A stretch of 64,000 bases of DNA from Alphaproteobacteria bacterium (GTDB lineage: Bacteria; Pseudomonadota; Alphaproteobacteria; Rhodobacterales; Rhodobacteraceae). The first letter of the stretch is position 1. Every line of letters begins with the position of its first letter. Positions 53,471-62,258 of the stretch are shown in pieces. The translations under genes were made by a program, and so were the position numbers. The stretch spans positions 248,001 through 312,000 of the forward strand of contig JAUHZO010000001.1 in NCBI GenBank assembly GCA_030425925.1, given 5' to 3'. The notes beneath the pieces were generated by a model that saw nothing but the letters and a program-made list of their open reading frames with translations, was not told the DNA's origin and did not search any database.

Positions 53471-54523
53471 TCAGGGCTTGGCGCAGTCGGGCACGACATA
53501 GCCCGCCTCTTCCCAGGCGCGCACCGCGCCGGGATGGTATTTCAGCGGGTTCGGCCCGCACATGCCGGTGGCCGCGGCGTCCAGCACGCCAAAGCCCGCA
53601 TACCGCGCAAACGGGGCCTTGGCCTTGATCGCTTCGAGGTTGTCGATGTGCAGCTTGACCAGCGCATAGGCCAGATCGTCCTCCATCGAGGCGGTGACGA
53701 TGTCGCCGCCCACCACCGCCATGCCGCGGAAGGTGTCGTCTTCGGAAACGACGGTCCAGGTCTCGCCCAGGTTCTGCGCCTCGGCCACCGTCATTTCCCA
53801 GGGCGCGTTGCCCGGCGCGTTGAGGTAGTTCTGCATCGGTTCGCTGTCGAAGGCGGCCTTGGGTATCGAATAGGCGGTCATTGCCCCGGCGGCCGACATC
53901 TGGGTCGGCCGACCCGACGGGAACAGTTCGGGGATCAGCGCGGCATCGGCGGTACCATCGGTGATCACGCTTACCGCCTGCCCCCAGTTCGCGGTGACCG
54001 ATTCGTAATCGGCATCGGGCTTCATGCCGGTGATCAGCTGGATCAGCGTACGCGAGTTGCCCGTGGCCGCGCCCTGAGGCGGCCCGTTATAGACCTTGCG
54101 GCCCTTCAGGTCCTCCCAGCCGGCGATGCCCTTGGCATCGTAGGCGTACAGGAAGAACACGCCGAAGGTGTAGGGATACAGCACCCGCAGGTTGGCCGCC
54201 AGTTCGCCCCCCTTTTCGGCACCGATATTGGTATAGGGGCCGACACCGCGGGACATCAGGAACGGGATGATGAACGGTGCGCTGGACAGGTCGGACTTGC
54301 CCTCGGCCACGTTCTGCACCGAGTTGGTCAGCGTCTGGCCTTCCTTCAGCTGGATATTGGCCACGCCGCCCGACGCTGCGAACTCCACCAGCGCAGCCGG
54401 GGCCAGATAGCTGACTGTGCCCGGCACGCCGGTTTCCGCCGTCAGGTTCACCTGCGCCGCAGCCCCGAAGGCCTGCAGCGCCATGCCGGCCGCAAGGGCC
54501 AGCGCTGCTAGTCGTCTGTTCAT
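53471..54523 (-). CDS. TAXI family TRAP substrate-binding protein
   Basis: 350 residues: signal peptide (LAALALAAGMALQAFGAAA) and a periplasmic domain with TAETGVPGTVSYLAPAALVE, EGKSDLSSAPFIIPF, WEDLKGRKVYNGPPQGA and FPSGRPTQMSAAGAM, fitting the TAXI group. It delivers the substrate to the fused permease. The ligand is not predictable but the operon suggests an aromatic or other carboxylate. Confidence 0.9.
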   Translation of the reverse strand: MNRRLAALALAAGMALQAFGAAAQVNLTAETGVPGTVSYLAPAALVEFAASGGVANIQLKEGQTLTNSVQNVAEGKSDLSSAPFIIPFLMSRGVGPYTNIGAEKGGELAANLRVLYPYTFGVFFLYAYDAKGIAGWEDLKGRKVYNGPPQGAATGNSRTLIQLITGMKPDADYESVTANWGQAVSVITDGTADAALIPELFPSGRPTQMSAAGAMTAYSIPKAAFDSEPMQNYLNAPGNAPWEMTVAEAQNLGETWTVVSEDDTFRGMAVVGGDIVTASMEDDLAYALVKLHIDNLEAIKAKAPFARYAGFGVLDAAATGMCGPNPLKYHPGAVRAWEEAGYVVPDCAKP

Positions 54524-54552
54524 GTTGTCCTCCCTGGATCGGTCTTGTTGGG

Positions 54553-55911
54553 TCAGTCCTTCTTGATGGACTTTTCGAAATACGGCACCGGCGCGATCCG
54601 CGCGCGGATGCCGGTCACTTCATGGTCTTCCACGGTGGCGCGGCGCGAGCCGGGTTCGCCCCAGACAAGCGTCACCTCGCGGCCCATCTCGACATGCTCT
54701 GTCTCGATCAGGGCGGTCGACAGCACCGAACCGGCATTCGACGAATAGGACGACCATTGCGAGATCCCGATGCAGGTGCCGTCCAGCTCCACCCGGTCAT
54801 ATTCGAAGGTGGCATACATCGGGATCGGCAGCGAGATGAATTTGGTGCGCGGGCGTGCGGTTCCGACCGACCGGCGCATCACGTCGAACACGTCGTCATT
54901 GTTCCATTCCAGCGTGACCTTGGTGCGGCGCGCCTGGCCGTTCCGGGCCATCAGCGCCTCGCGCCCGACATAATCGTGATCGAAACGCACCATGGGGCCA
55001 TAGCCCAGCTCGTAGGGTTCGACGAAATACTCTGTCAGATCGTCCGACACGAAACTGCCGCCCAGCGAGGCCATGCCCTCGAAGGACCGCGCGGGCAGCC
55101 AGTCGCGGAACGCCTGCATCTCGGCCCCGCCGCCATAGAGCGCGGGCAGCGGGCGCGGCATCCAGCCCGATTCCTGCGCGGCGGTGGGATAGGTCATCGC
55201 CCCGGCCTTGCGCAGCCCGTACTGCGCGCCAAGCGCCTCGATCCGGGCGCGCACCTCGGCCTGGACCTCCCACGGGCCGTACAGCTCGAACCCCGGGCGG
55301 CCTGCCATGCCATGGCGCAGCGCGCGCACCTCGTGCCCGGCGATGCGCAGTTCGCCGATGCGAAAGAACTTGATCTCGGGCAGATCGCCGTCCACCGCCT
55401 CTTGCAGCAGCGGCAGCGCGTTTGGACCCTGCAGCTGAAAGCGGAACACGTCGCGCCTGTCGCGCGGGACAATCATGTTCTCGTCGCGCACCGCCTCGAC
55501 CGCCAGATCGGTCCGCTCGGCATTGAACTGAAGCCAGCTGCTGGCGGTGGGCGGGCCCACGACGCGGAGGAAATCTTCGGCCTCGCAGAACAGGATGCAA
55601 TCCGAGATCAGGTTGCCGTCGGGCGCACACATCACCAGTTGCTTGGCCCGCAACGGGTGCAGGTTGGACAGGTCGTTGGACGCAAAGCCGCTGACGAATT
55701 TCAGCACGTCCGCCCCTCGCAGATGCAGTTCGGTCATGTGATAGGACTGCTCGAACAGCACCACCGCATGATGCCAGGCGTTCTGTTCGTCGCGCCAGTT
55801 GGTGAATTCCGGCGGGATGCCGGGAAAGATCACATGCCCCAGGTCCGAACTGCGCAACATGTTCAGCGCGCCGCCCGCCGCCGTGATCTTCTGCTCCAGG
55901 GTGTCAGCCAT
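54553..55911 (-). CDS. LigM/DesA-like tetrahydrofolate-dependent O-demethylase
   Basis: 452 residues of the GcvT/aminomethyltransferase fold. The sequence follows Sphingobium LigM closely from memory: MLRSSDLGHVIFPGIPPEF, WHHAVVLFEQSYHM, RALRHGMAGRPGFELYGPW, GSFVSDDLTEYFVEPYELG and the C-terminal beta barrel TLEWNNDDVF. LigM and DesA move the methyl group of vanillate, 3-O-methylgallate or syringate to tetrahydrofolate. The start at 55911 follows AGGAG; an in-frame ATG at 55926 is less likely. A different methyl donor, such as DMSP or a betaine, cannot be excluded. Confidence 0.85.
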   Translation of the reverse strand: MADTLEQKITAAGGALNMLRSSDLGHVIFPGIPPEFTNWRDEQNAWHHAVVLFEQSYHMTELHLRGADVLKFVSGFASNDLSNLHPLRAKQLVMCAPDGNLISDCILFCEAEDFLRVVGPPTASSWLQFNAERTDLAVEAVRDENMIVPRDRRDVFRFQLQGPNALPLLQEAVDGDLPEIKFFRIGELRIAGHEVRALRHGMAGRPGFELYGPWEVQAEVRARIEALGAQYGLRKAGAMTYPTAAQESGWMPRPLPALYGGGAEMQAFRDWLPARSFEGMASLGGSFVSDDLTEYFVEPYELGYGPMVRFDHDYVGREALMARNGQARRTKVTLEWNNDDVFDVMRRSVGTARPRTKFISLPIPMYATFEYDRVELDGTCIGISQWSSYSSNAGSVLSTALIETEHVEMGREVTLVWGEPGSRRATVEDHEVTGIRARIAPVPYFEKSIKKD

Positions 55912-55944
55912 CGTCGTCTCCTGCATCGTGCTGTCCCGCGCGGC

Positions 55945-56847
55945 TCAGGGCCGCGCGCCGTAATGGTGGGGAATGACCGAGATGTTGCGCCCGATCTCGA
56001 TCGTCATGAGGTCTTCGGCCACGATCACCGTGCCGTCATACTGTTCGGCGATCTCGGCCATCACCGCGCCGATGGGCATCGGGTCGGGCGGCAGAAGCAC
56101 CAGGTGTGTCAGCATCGCCAGCCGCGGCTGCACCCGGGCAAAGACCCGGCCCACATCGGTGGGCGTGGCGTGATGGTCGATGGCCACCTTGACGCGGGGA
56201 TAGCGCGCCAGCGTCTCGGGCCGGGCCGCCGCCACCTCGTGCACCAGCACGTCCGCCCCCTGCGCCTGGGCGATCAGGTTTTCGTTGAACCGGGTGTCGT
56301 GGCTGTGGACGAAGACATGCCCGGCATATTCGATCCGGAAGGCATAGGCCGGGCGGATGAATGCGCCATGATCCACCTCGATCGCGATGATCCTCAGCCC
56401 GCCGCGGTCGAACACCACGCCTTCGCCGTAGACATGCGGGACGATGCGCATGTGCTCCGGGTCGATCTCGCTGTCGGCGACGCGGATGGCCCGGTCGGGT
56501 TCGGTGGCCAGCCAGGCGCCTTCGGCGATCTTCTCAACCCCCGGCGGGCCGTATAGCTGCAGCGGACCGCCGCGATGGGCAAAGGGCTGCTGGATCGTGC
56601 CTGTCATCAGCAGGTCGAACAGCCCGCTGTAATGGTCCGAATGGAAATGCGACAGGATGAGCGTGTCGGTAAAGCCGATGGGAAAGCCGGCCTGCGCCAT
56701 GCGCACCACCGCCCCGCGGCCACAATCGATCATCACCCGCTCGTCCCCGGCCTCGATCATCGTGGCGGTGCCAAAGGCGTTGATATGCGGGTTCGGGATG
56801 CCGGTGCCCAGCAGGGTCACCCGCAAGGTGTCGCGTTGCGTTGCCAT
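55945..56847 (-). CDS. metallo-beta-lactamase fold hydrolase
   Basis: 300 residues. The zinc motif is HFHSDH (H67, H69, D71, H72) after TLLGTGIPNPHINAFGTA; other ligands lie in VHSHDTRF and IDHHATP. It is of the arylsulfatase/RNase Z-like group, cytoplasmic. Its role is probably opening an ester, lactone or sulfate ester of the same substrate. It diverges from the LysR gene and starts the demethylase/TRAP operon. Confidence 0.85.
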   Translation of the reverse strand: MATQRDTLRVTLLGTGIPNPHINAFGTATMIEAGDERVMIDCGRGAVVRMAQAGFPIGFTDTLILSHFHSDHYSGLFDLLMTGTIQQPFAHRGGPLQLYGPPGVEKIAEGAWLATEPDRAIRVADSEIDPEHMRIVPHVYGEGVVFDRGGLRIIAIEVDHGAFIRPAYAFRIEYAGHVFVHSHDTRFNENLIAQAQGADVLVHEVAAARPETLARYPRVKVAIDHHATPTDVGRVFARVQPRLAMLTHLVLLPPDPMPIGAVMAEIAEQYDGTVIVAEDLMTIEIGRNISVIPHHYGARP

Positions 56848-56915
56848 ACATGCCTCCCTGCGGGGATGACAGCATGGGGCGAGCCATCGGTAAAGTTCGG
56901 ATTGACGCAGCAGAC

Positions 56916-56930
56916 ATAGAGGAATTCTAT
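56916..56930. promoter_or_regulatory. LysR-type operator in the MBL-LysR divergent region
   Basis: ATAGA-GGAAT-TCTAT is a perfect 5-bp-arm dyad containing T-N11-A (T56917, A56929), the LysR box. It ends 5 nt before the LysR start and 69 nt from the MBL start on the other strand. It is likely the self-regulation and activation site. Confidence 0.6.
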
Positions 56931-56935
56931 ACCTC

Positions 56936-57847
56936 ATGGACCCGCGACACCTGATCCACCTGGCCGTGATCGTCGAGCTTGGCTCGATCACCACCGCCGC
57001 GCGCAAGCTGAACGTCACCCAGCCGACCCTGTCGCGCACGGTGAAGATGATCGAGGACCGCGTCGGCGGCGCGGTGCTGCGGCGCGAACGCTATGGCGTG
57101 CGGCCCACCGCCATCGGACGGCAACTGGCCGAGGAGGGGCGCGAGATCATGCGCCGCGCCGAAGCCGCCGGGGCGGCGGTGCGGGCCTGGCGACAGGGGC
57201 TGGCGGGGGAGTTGCGGGTGGGTGTCGGACCGATGCTGGCGGCCACGGTGATCGGCGATTTCTTTGCCGACCTGGCCACGGACCCGCCCAGCTTTTCGCT
57301 GAACCTGCGCTGCGACGTGGCGGCGCGGCTGGTTGAGCGGCTGCACCAGGACCGGTTGGACGTCGCCATCATCCCGTTCGAGCTGAACCGCGCCGAAGAC
57401 GGCTTTCACCGCGATCTGCTGTTTCGCGACGACCTGGCGGTTTGCGTTGGCGGGCAGGACCCGCTGGCACGCGCCCGCCGCGTGCCGGCAAAGGCGCTGG
57501 CCGGGCATGACTGGATCGCCATCGGCGAGACCAGCGGCCTGCTGGACCGCACGCAGGAAACGCTGGACCTGCTGGGCCTGCCCGGCGGTGTCTCGCGGAT
57601 CGAGGTGACCGGGGATGTCGCGATGATCCTGCGGCTGCTGGAACGCACGCAAAGCTGCTGCGTCCTGCCAAGGCGCCAGCTGCAGACGCTGGCCGGGCGC
57701 TACGATGTGGCGGCGCTTGATCTCGACCGGGCGCTGCCCTCGCGCAATATCGGCCTGTGGTCGCGGTTCGAGACGCGCGACCGCCCGGAAATCACCGTCT
57801 TTCTGGCGCGGCTGCGCGCCTATCTGGCGGCGGTGGGGCTGTGCTGA
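56936..57847 (+). CDS. LysR-family transcriptional regulator
   Basis: 303 residues. N-terminal winged helix-turn-helix (LAVIVELGSITTAARKLNVT, TQPTLSRTVKMIED) and a periplasmic-binding-like effector domain (ELRVGVGPMLAATVIGDFFA, DVAIIPFELN). It most likely controls the divergent MBL-demethylase-TRAP operon and perhaps the dioxygenase genes. The effector is probably the pathway substrate or intermediate. Confidence 0.93.
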   Translation: MDPRHLIHLAVIVELGSITTAARKLNVTQPTLSRTVKMIEDRVGGAVLRRERYGVRPTAIGRQLAEEGREIMRRAEAAGAAVRAWRQGLAGELRVGVGPMLAATVIGDFFADLATDPPSFSLNLRCDVAARLVERLHQDRLDVAIIPFELNRAEDGFHRDLLFRDDLAVCVGGQDPLARARRVPAKALAGHDWIAIGETSGLLDRTQETLDLLGLPGGVSRIEVTGDVAMILRLLERTQSCCVLPRRQLQTLAGRYDVAALDLDRALPSRNIGLWSRFETRDRPEITVFLARLRAYLAAVGLC

Positions 57848-57882
57848 GGCCGACGCGTGGCAGGGCCCGGATCAGCTCCGGA

Positions 57883-58752
57883 TCAGGCGGGCGTCAGGAC
57901 CAGGTCGAATTCGACCATTTCCCAGTCTTCGTCCACCTTGCCCGACAGCGCGTAACCTTCGGCGGGAAAGCTGCCCGCCGGCTGCGGCGCATAGGCCATG
58001 ATCAGATCGCCGCGCACACCGAACACCGCATCCTCGTCCAGATAGGGATCGTCGGCGGCAAAGACCTCGCTTACCAGCGTGCGGAAGCCCGGGGCCCTGG
58101 CGATGAAATGCAGATGCGACGGACGCCAGGCGTGCCGCCCCGTGGCCCGCAGCAGATCGCCCACCGGCCCGTCGGTGGGCACCTCGTAGCTGACCGGCTT
58201 CACCGTGGTGAAGCCATAGCGCCCGTCCGCCCCCGTGGTCATCAGCCCGTGAAAGGAATAGGTGTCCTGCTCCGGGTCCTGGCTGGAATAGAGCCCGTTG
58301 GGCGCCGTCTGCCAGATGTCCAGGGTGGCACCCTGGATGGGCGTGCCCTGGCCGTCGCGGATCACCCCGGTGACCAGCAGAACGGTGCCGGGATAGTCCC
58401 GCTTCATGTCATGGCCAAAGGGGATGTCCGGCGCGCCCTCGATGTGAAACGGCCCCAGCACCGAGGACGAGGTGCCGCCCCGGGCCGAATGAATCATGTC
58501 CACCAGCGAGGACAGACCCATGATGTCCGACAGCAGGATGAATTCGTGACGTTCATGGGTGGTGAACTCGGTCATCCGCTCAAGAAAGGCGATGGCGGTG
58601 TTCCATTCCTCATGGGTCAGCCGGACCTCGCGGGCGAACCCGTGCAGGTGCCGGGCCAGCGACAGGACGATCTCGCGCAGGCGCGGATCGGTCTCGTCGC
58701 CCAGATAGGCGGCAAAGGCATCGGTGAGATTGTCTTCGGTGACGTTGCGCAT
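57883..58752 (-). CDS. intradiol ring-cleavage dioxygenase (hydroxyquinol/catechol type)
   Basis: 289 residues: dioxygenase N-terminal helical domain (residues 20-95) and a beta-sandwich with the iron(III) ligands Y155, Y189, H213 and H215 (HLHF). The 34-, 24- and 2-residue spacings agree with catechol 1,2-dioxygenases. GPFHIEGAPD and the linker resemble hydroxyquinol 1,2-dioxygenases. It would open a dihydroxy or trihydroxy benzene to a muconate or maleylacetate. No cycloisomerase or maleylacetate reductase gene is next to it. Confidence 0.9.
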   Translation of the reverse strand: MRNVTEDNLTDAFAAYLGDETDPRLREIVLSLARHLHGFAREVRLTHEEWNTAIAFLERMTEFTTHERHEFILLSDIMGLSSLVDMIHSARGGTSSSVLGPFHIEGAPDIPFGHDMKRDYPGTVLLVTGVIRDGQGTPIQGATLDIWQTAPNGLYSSQDPEQDTYSFHGLMTTGADGRYGFTTVKPVSYEVPTDGPVGDLLRATGRHAWRPSHLHFIARAPGFRTLVSEVFAADDPYLDEDAVFGVRGDLIMAYAPQPAGSFPAEGYALSGKVDEDWEMVEFDLVLTPA

Positions 58753-58779
58753 GGGCCCTCCTGACGGGCGGTGCCACGG

Positions 58780-59634
58780 TCAGCCCGCGCCGTGCCCTTT
58801 GTGCGCCGCCATCACAGCATGCAGCCAACCGGTGATGCAAGCCACGGATTCGGGCTCGTCCAGGAATGGTATATGCCCGCGGTCGGCCACCTCGGCAAAG
58901 AACATGTCGGGCCGCCGCGCGCACATCTCGCGCGCCGTGGCGGCACTCAGCACGTCCGACCCCGCCCCGCGCAGCAGCGCCAGCGGCAGTCCCTCGCAGG
59001 CGTCGAAAAGCGGCCAAAGCTCGGGCAGCGGGCCCGCCGCCATCACGGCGTCAAAGCCTTCGCGCAGGGCCGGATCATAGGGCAGCACGATGCGTCCGTC
59101 GCGCAGCCAGTAATGCCGCGCGGTCTCTTCGACCCAGCGAAAGGCGGGCACGTTGGCAAAGCCGGGCATGGCCGCGGGCAGCCGGTCGGCGATGTCTTCC
59201 AGCGACTCGACGGTGGGCGTCACACCGATATAGGCCCCGATGCGCGCCAGGCCGTCGCGCTCCAGCACGGGGCCGACATCGTTCAGGCACAGCCCCAGCA
59301 GCCGGTCGCGGCAGGTGGCGGCGATGGTCAGGCCCAGAAGCCCGCCGCGCGAAGACCCGATCACCGCCGCCGCGGCGATGCCAAGGTGATCGAGCAGCGC
59401 CAGCGCGTCCTGGGTTTCCTGCGGCACCGTATAGGTTTCGGCCCCGGTCCAGTCCGACCGGCCACGGCCGCGGCTGTCCAGCCGGATCAGCCGCACATCC
59501 GGCGGCAGGTGGTGCGAGAGATAGTCGAAGTCGTGCCCGTCCCGCGTCAGCCCCGCCAGCGCCAGCAGCGGCAGGCCCTCTCCTTCGTCGCGATAGGCCA
59601 GTTCGGCCCCGTCGGCGGCGCGGAAACTGTGCAT
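58780..59634 (-). CDS. alpha/beta hydrolase
   Basis: 284 residues. The nucleophile elbow is GSSRG (S95), the oxyanion region is LALAGLTRDG, the acid is likely in DSRGRGRSDW or later, and the catalytic His is in DRGHIPFLDEPE near 264. It could be a 3-oxoadipate enol-lactonase or ester hydrolase of the pathway. AGGAGG lies upstream of the ATG at 59634. It is 27 nt upstream of the dioxygenase. Confidence 0.85.
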   Translation of the reverse strand: MHSFRAADGAELAYRDEGEGLPLLALAGLTRDGHDFDYLSHHLPPDVRLIRLDSRGRGRSDWTGAETYTVPQETQDALALLDHLGIAAAAVIGSSRGGLLGLTIAATCRDRLLGLCLNDVGPVLERDGLARIGAYIGVTPTVESLEDIADRLPAAMPGFANVPAFRWVEETARHYWLRDGRIVLPYDPALREGFDAVMAAGPLPELWPLFDACEGLPLALLRGAGSDVLSAATAREMCARRPDMFFAEVADRGHIPFLDEPESVACITGWLHAVMAAHKGHGAG

Positions 59635-59759
59635 GTTTCCTCCTTCGGGCGGCGTGTTTGCAGGCGGTGCGCCCGGCACGCCCTGTCCGGTTCACATCAT
59701 CGCCGGACTGTTCCCCAGCCCGCGCCCGAGTGCAAGCGGATGCTGCCGCGCAAGGCCCG

Positions 59760-60413
59760 TCAGGCCAGCGCCATCTCGGGCACCGTGTCGGGGACGGTCA
59801 GCGCCGCCTCGGTGGCGGCCAGAACCGTCTCGACCGGCACGCCGGGCGCGCGTTCCTGCAGCACCAGCCCCGCCGCGGTGGGCCGGATCACCGCCAGATC
59901 GGTCACCACCAGATCGACCCGGCGCAACGCGGTCAGCGGCAGGGTGCAGCGCGGCACGATCTTGGAGGCCCCGCGGGCCTGGTGCTGCATCGCCACCACC
60001 ACGCGCGCCGCGCCGGTGACAAGGTCCATCGCCCCGCCCATGCCCGGCACCATCTTGCCCGGCACCTTCCAGTTGGCCAGATGCCCCGCCTCGTCCACCT
60101 GCAGACCGCCCAGCACGGTCATGTCCAGATGCCCGCCGCGGATCAGGCCAAAGCTCATGGCGCTGTCGATGGAGGCCGCGCCCGGCACGGCCGAGACGAA
60201 CCCGCCGCCGGCATCGGTCAGATGCGGGTCTTCCATGCCTTCGGGCGGCCGGGCCCCCAGCCCGATCACCCCGTTTTCGGCCTGAAAGAAGACCCCCATG
60301 TCGGCAGGGACAAAACTGGCCACCATCGACGGCAGACCGATCCCCAGATTCACCAGCATGCCCGGCGCGATTTCGCGGGCGACGCGGCGCGCAATCAGTT
60401 CCTTGGCTTCCAT
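59760..60413 (-). CDS. CoA-transferase subunit B
   Basis: 217 residues of family I CoA-transferase beta subunit. The catalytic Glu is E46 in QAENGVIGLG, and ARPPEGMEDPHLTDAGG and GGAMDLVTGAARVVVAMQH follow. It works with the subunit A encoded 13 nt upstream. Relatives include acetoacetate and 3-oxoadipate transferases; the exact pair is not decided. Confidence 0.92.
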   Translation of the reverse strand: MEAKELIARRVAREIAPGMLVNLGIGLPSMVASFVPADMGVFFQAENGVIGLGARPPEGMEDPHLTDAGGGFVSAVPGAASIDSAMSFGLIRGGHLDMTVLGGLQVDEAGHLANWKVPGKMVPGMGGAMDLVTGAARVVVAMQHQARGASKIVPRCTLPLTALRRVDLVVTDLAVIRPTAAGLVLQERAPGVPVETVLAATEAALTVPDTVPEMALA

Positions 60414-60426
60414 GGACGCCCCTCCC

Positions 60427-61080
60427 TCAGCTTGCCCGCACCAGCAGGTGATCGACCAGAACGCCCGGCGTCTTGACCGCGTCGGGCGGGATCGCCCCGA
60501 CGGGTACGATGCTTTCGGGTTCGGCGATCACCGTGTCGGCGGCCAGCGCCATGATCGGGTTGAAGTTGTGCGCCGTCAGCATGTAGCACAGATTGCCGAC
60601 ATAATCGGCCTGCCAGGCCGCCAGCAGGGCAAAATCCGCCCGGATCGGGGTTTCCACCAGAAAGCGCCGCCCGTCGACCTCGACCACCTGCTTGCCGTCC
60701 TCGACCTCGGTGCCCAGCCCGGTGGGCGTCAGCACGCCGCCCAGCCCCATGCCACCGGCGCGGATGCGTTCCACCAGCGTGCCCTGCGGCACCAGGTCGA
60801 CGTCGATGCGCCCGTCGATCATGCCTTTCTGGGTCTCGGGGTTCAGCCCGATATGCGAGGTGATGACCCGCGACACCGCCCCGGCCGAAATCAGCTTGCC
60901 GATGCCCTGGCCCGGGCGCGCGGTGTCGTTGGCGATCACCGTCAGGCCGGTGCGCCTCTGCGCCACCAGCGCGTCGATCATCCGTTCCGGCGTGCCCACG
61001 GCCATGAAGCCGCCGATGAGCAGCGAGGCCCCGTCCGGCACCCGGGCGGCCGCCTCGGTGGGGGTCAGCGCACCTTTCAT
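60427..61080 (-). CDS. CoA-transferase subunit A
   Basis: 217 residues: ASLLIGGFMAVGTPERMIDAL (CoA-binding glycine loop) and VITSHIGLNPETQKGMIDG, with GTLVERIRAGGMGLGGVLTPTG. Its ATG overlaps the acetate kinase stop (ATGA). With subunit B it moves CoA between acids, for example from succinyl-CoA or acetyl-CoA. Confidence 0.93.
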   Translation of the reverse strand: MKGALTPTEAAARVPDGASLLIGGFMAVGTPERMIDALVAQRRTGLTVIANDTARPGQGIGKLISAGAVSRVITSHIGLNPETQKGMIDGRIDVDLVPQGTLVERIRAGGMGLGGVLTPTGLGTEVEDGKQVVEVDGRRFLVETPIRADFALLAAWQADYVGNLCYMLTAHNFNPIMALAADTVIAEPESIVPVGAIPPDAVKTPGVLVDHLLVRAS

Positions 61081-62258
61081 GCCGCATCCTCCGTCAGGCC
61101 CGCCGCCGCACGGGCGGCGCGGGCGATCACCAGTTCCTCGTTCGTGGGCACCACCATCACGGTGGTACGCGCCACCTCTGACGACACCACCGCCGCATTG
61201 GCGGCATTCCGCGTGTGGTCGATCTCGATCCCCATCCAGCCCAGGCGCTCGCAGATGCGGGCGCGGACCAGGCGCGAGTTCTCGCCAATGCCACCGCAGA
61301 AGACCAGCGCGTCGATGCCGCCCAGCGCAGCGGCCATGGCACCGACCTCGCGCTGGCAGCGGAACACGAAATAGTCGATCGCCTGCGCCGCCTCGGGCCG
61401 GTCGGACGCTTCCAGCGTGCGCATGTCGTTGGAGATCCCCGACAGCCCCAGAAGGCCCGATCGCTTGTAGAGCATGTCCGAGATTTCCGCCGCGCCCAGC
61501 CCCTTCTGGTCCATCAGGTACAGAAGCACGCCCGGATCGACCTGGCCGCAGCGTGTGCCCATGGGCAGCCCGTCCAGCGCCGAGAACCCCATGGTCGACG
61601 CGATGGAGCGGCCATTCTGGATGGCGCACATCGACGCGCCGTTGCCCAGATGTGCCACCACCACCCGACCGGCCGCCAGATGCGGCGCGATCTCGGCGAG
61701 GCGGGAGGTGACGTATTCATAGCTCAGGCCGTGAAAGCCATAGCGCCGCACGCCTTCGTCATACATCTCGCGTGGCAGGGCAAAGGCATCGTTCACCCAG
61801 GGGTGACGGCGGTGAAAGGCGGTGTCAAAGCAGGCCACCTGCGGCACGCCGGCAAAACTGGCCATCGCGCCGCGGATGCCGGCCAGATTGTGCGGCTGAT
61901 GCAGCGGCGCAAAGGGTGACAGCCGGTCAAGCTGCTGCAGGATGTCTTCGGTGATCCGCACCGGGGCTTCGAACCGGTCGCCGCCATGTACCACGCGATG
62001 CCCCACCGCCAGGATCTGCAGATCGGGATACAGCGCGGCAAAGCTGTCGATTGCCGCCCGCACCGCCCCGGCATGGGTCGAGATATCGCCCGGCGCGGCC
62101 GCGATCGGGGTGCCCCCGGCATCCTTCAGTTTCAGCACGCCCTCGGGCCCGATGCGGTCGGCCAGACCGGTGGCCAGCGCCGCGTCGCCGGTCGCCGGAA
62201 ACAGCCCCACCTTGAGCGAGGACGACCCGGCATTCAGCGTCAGAACCGCGCGGGTCAT
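61077..62258 (-). CDS. ackA: acetate/propionate kinase
   Basis: 393 residues with ASKHA-fold signatures: VLTLNAGSSSLKVGLFP at the start, VACFDTAFHRRHP, YGFHGLSYEYV, VVAHLGNGASMCAIQNG, GLLGLSGISNDMRTL and VFCGGIGENSRLVRARI. It interconverts acyl phosphate and ADP with acid and ATP. It overlaps both neighbours by 4 nt. The pathway partner is the Pta fusion next to it. Confidence 0.94.
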   Translation of the reverse strand: MTRAVLTLNAGSSSLKVGLFPATGDAALATGLADRIGPEGVLKLKDAGGTPIAAAPGDISTHAGAVRAAIDSFAALYPDLQILAVGHRVVHGGDRFEAPVRITEDILQQLDRLSPFAPLHQPHNLAGIRGAMASFAGVPQVACFDTAFHRRHPWVNDAFALPREMYDEGVRRYGFHGLSYEYVTSRLAEIAPHLAAGRVVVAHLGNGASMCAIQNGRSIASTMGFSALDGLPMGTRCGQVDPGVLLYLMDQKGLGAAEISDMLYKRSGLLGLSGISNDMRTLEASDRPEAAQAIDYFVFRCQREVGAMAAALGGIDALVFCGGIGENSRLVRARICERLGWMGIEIDHTRNAANAAVVSSEVARTTVMVVPTNEELVIARAARAAAGLTEDAA

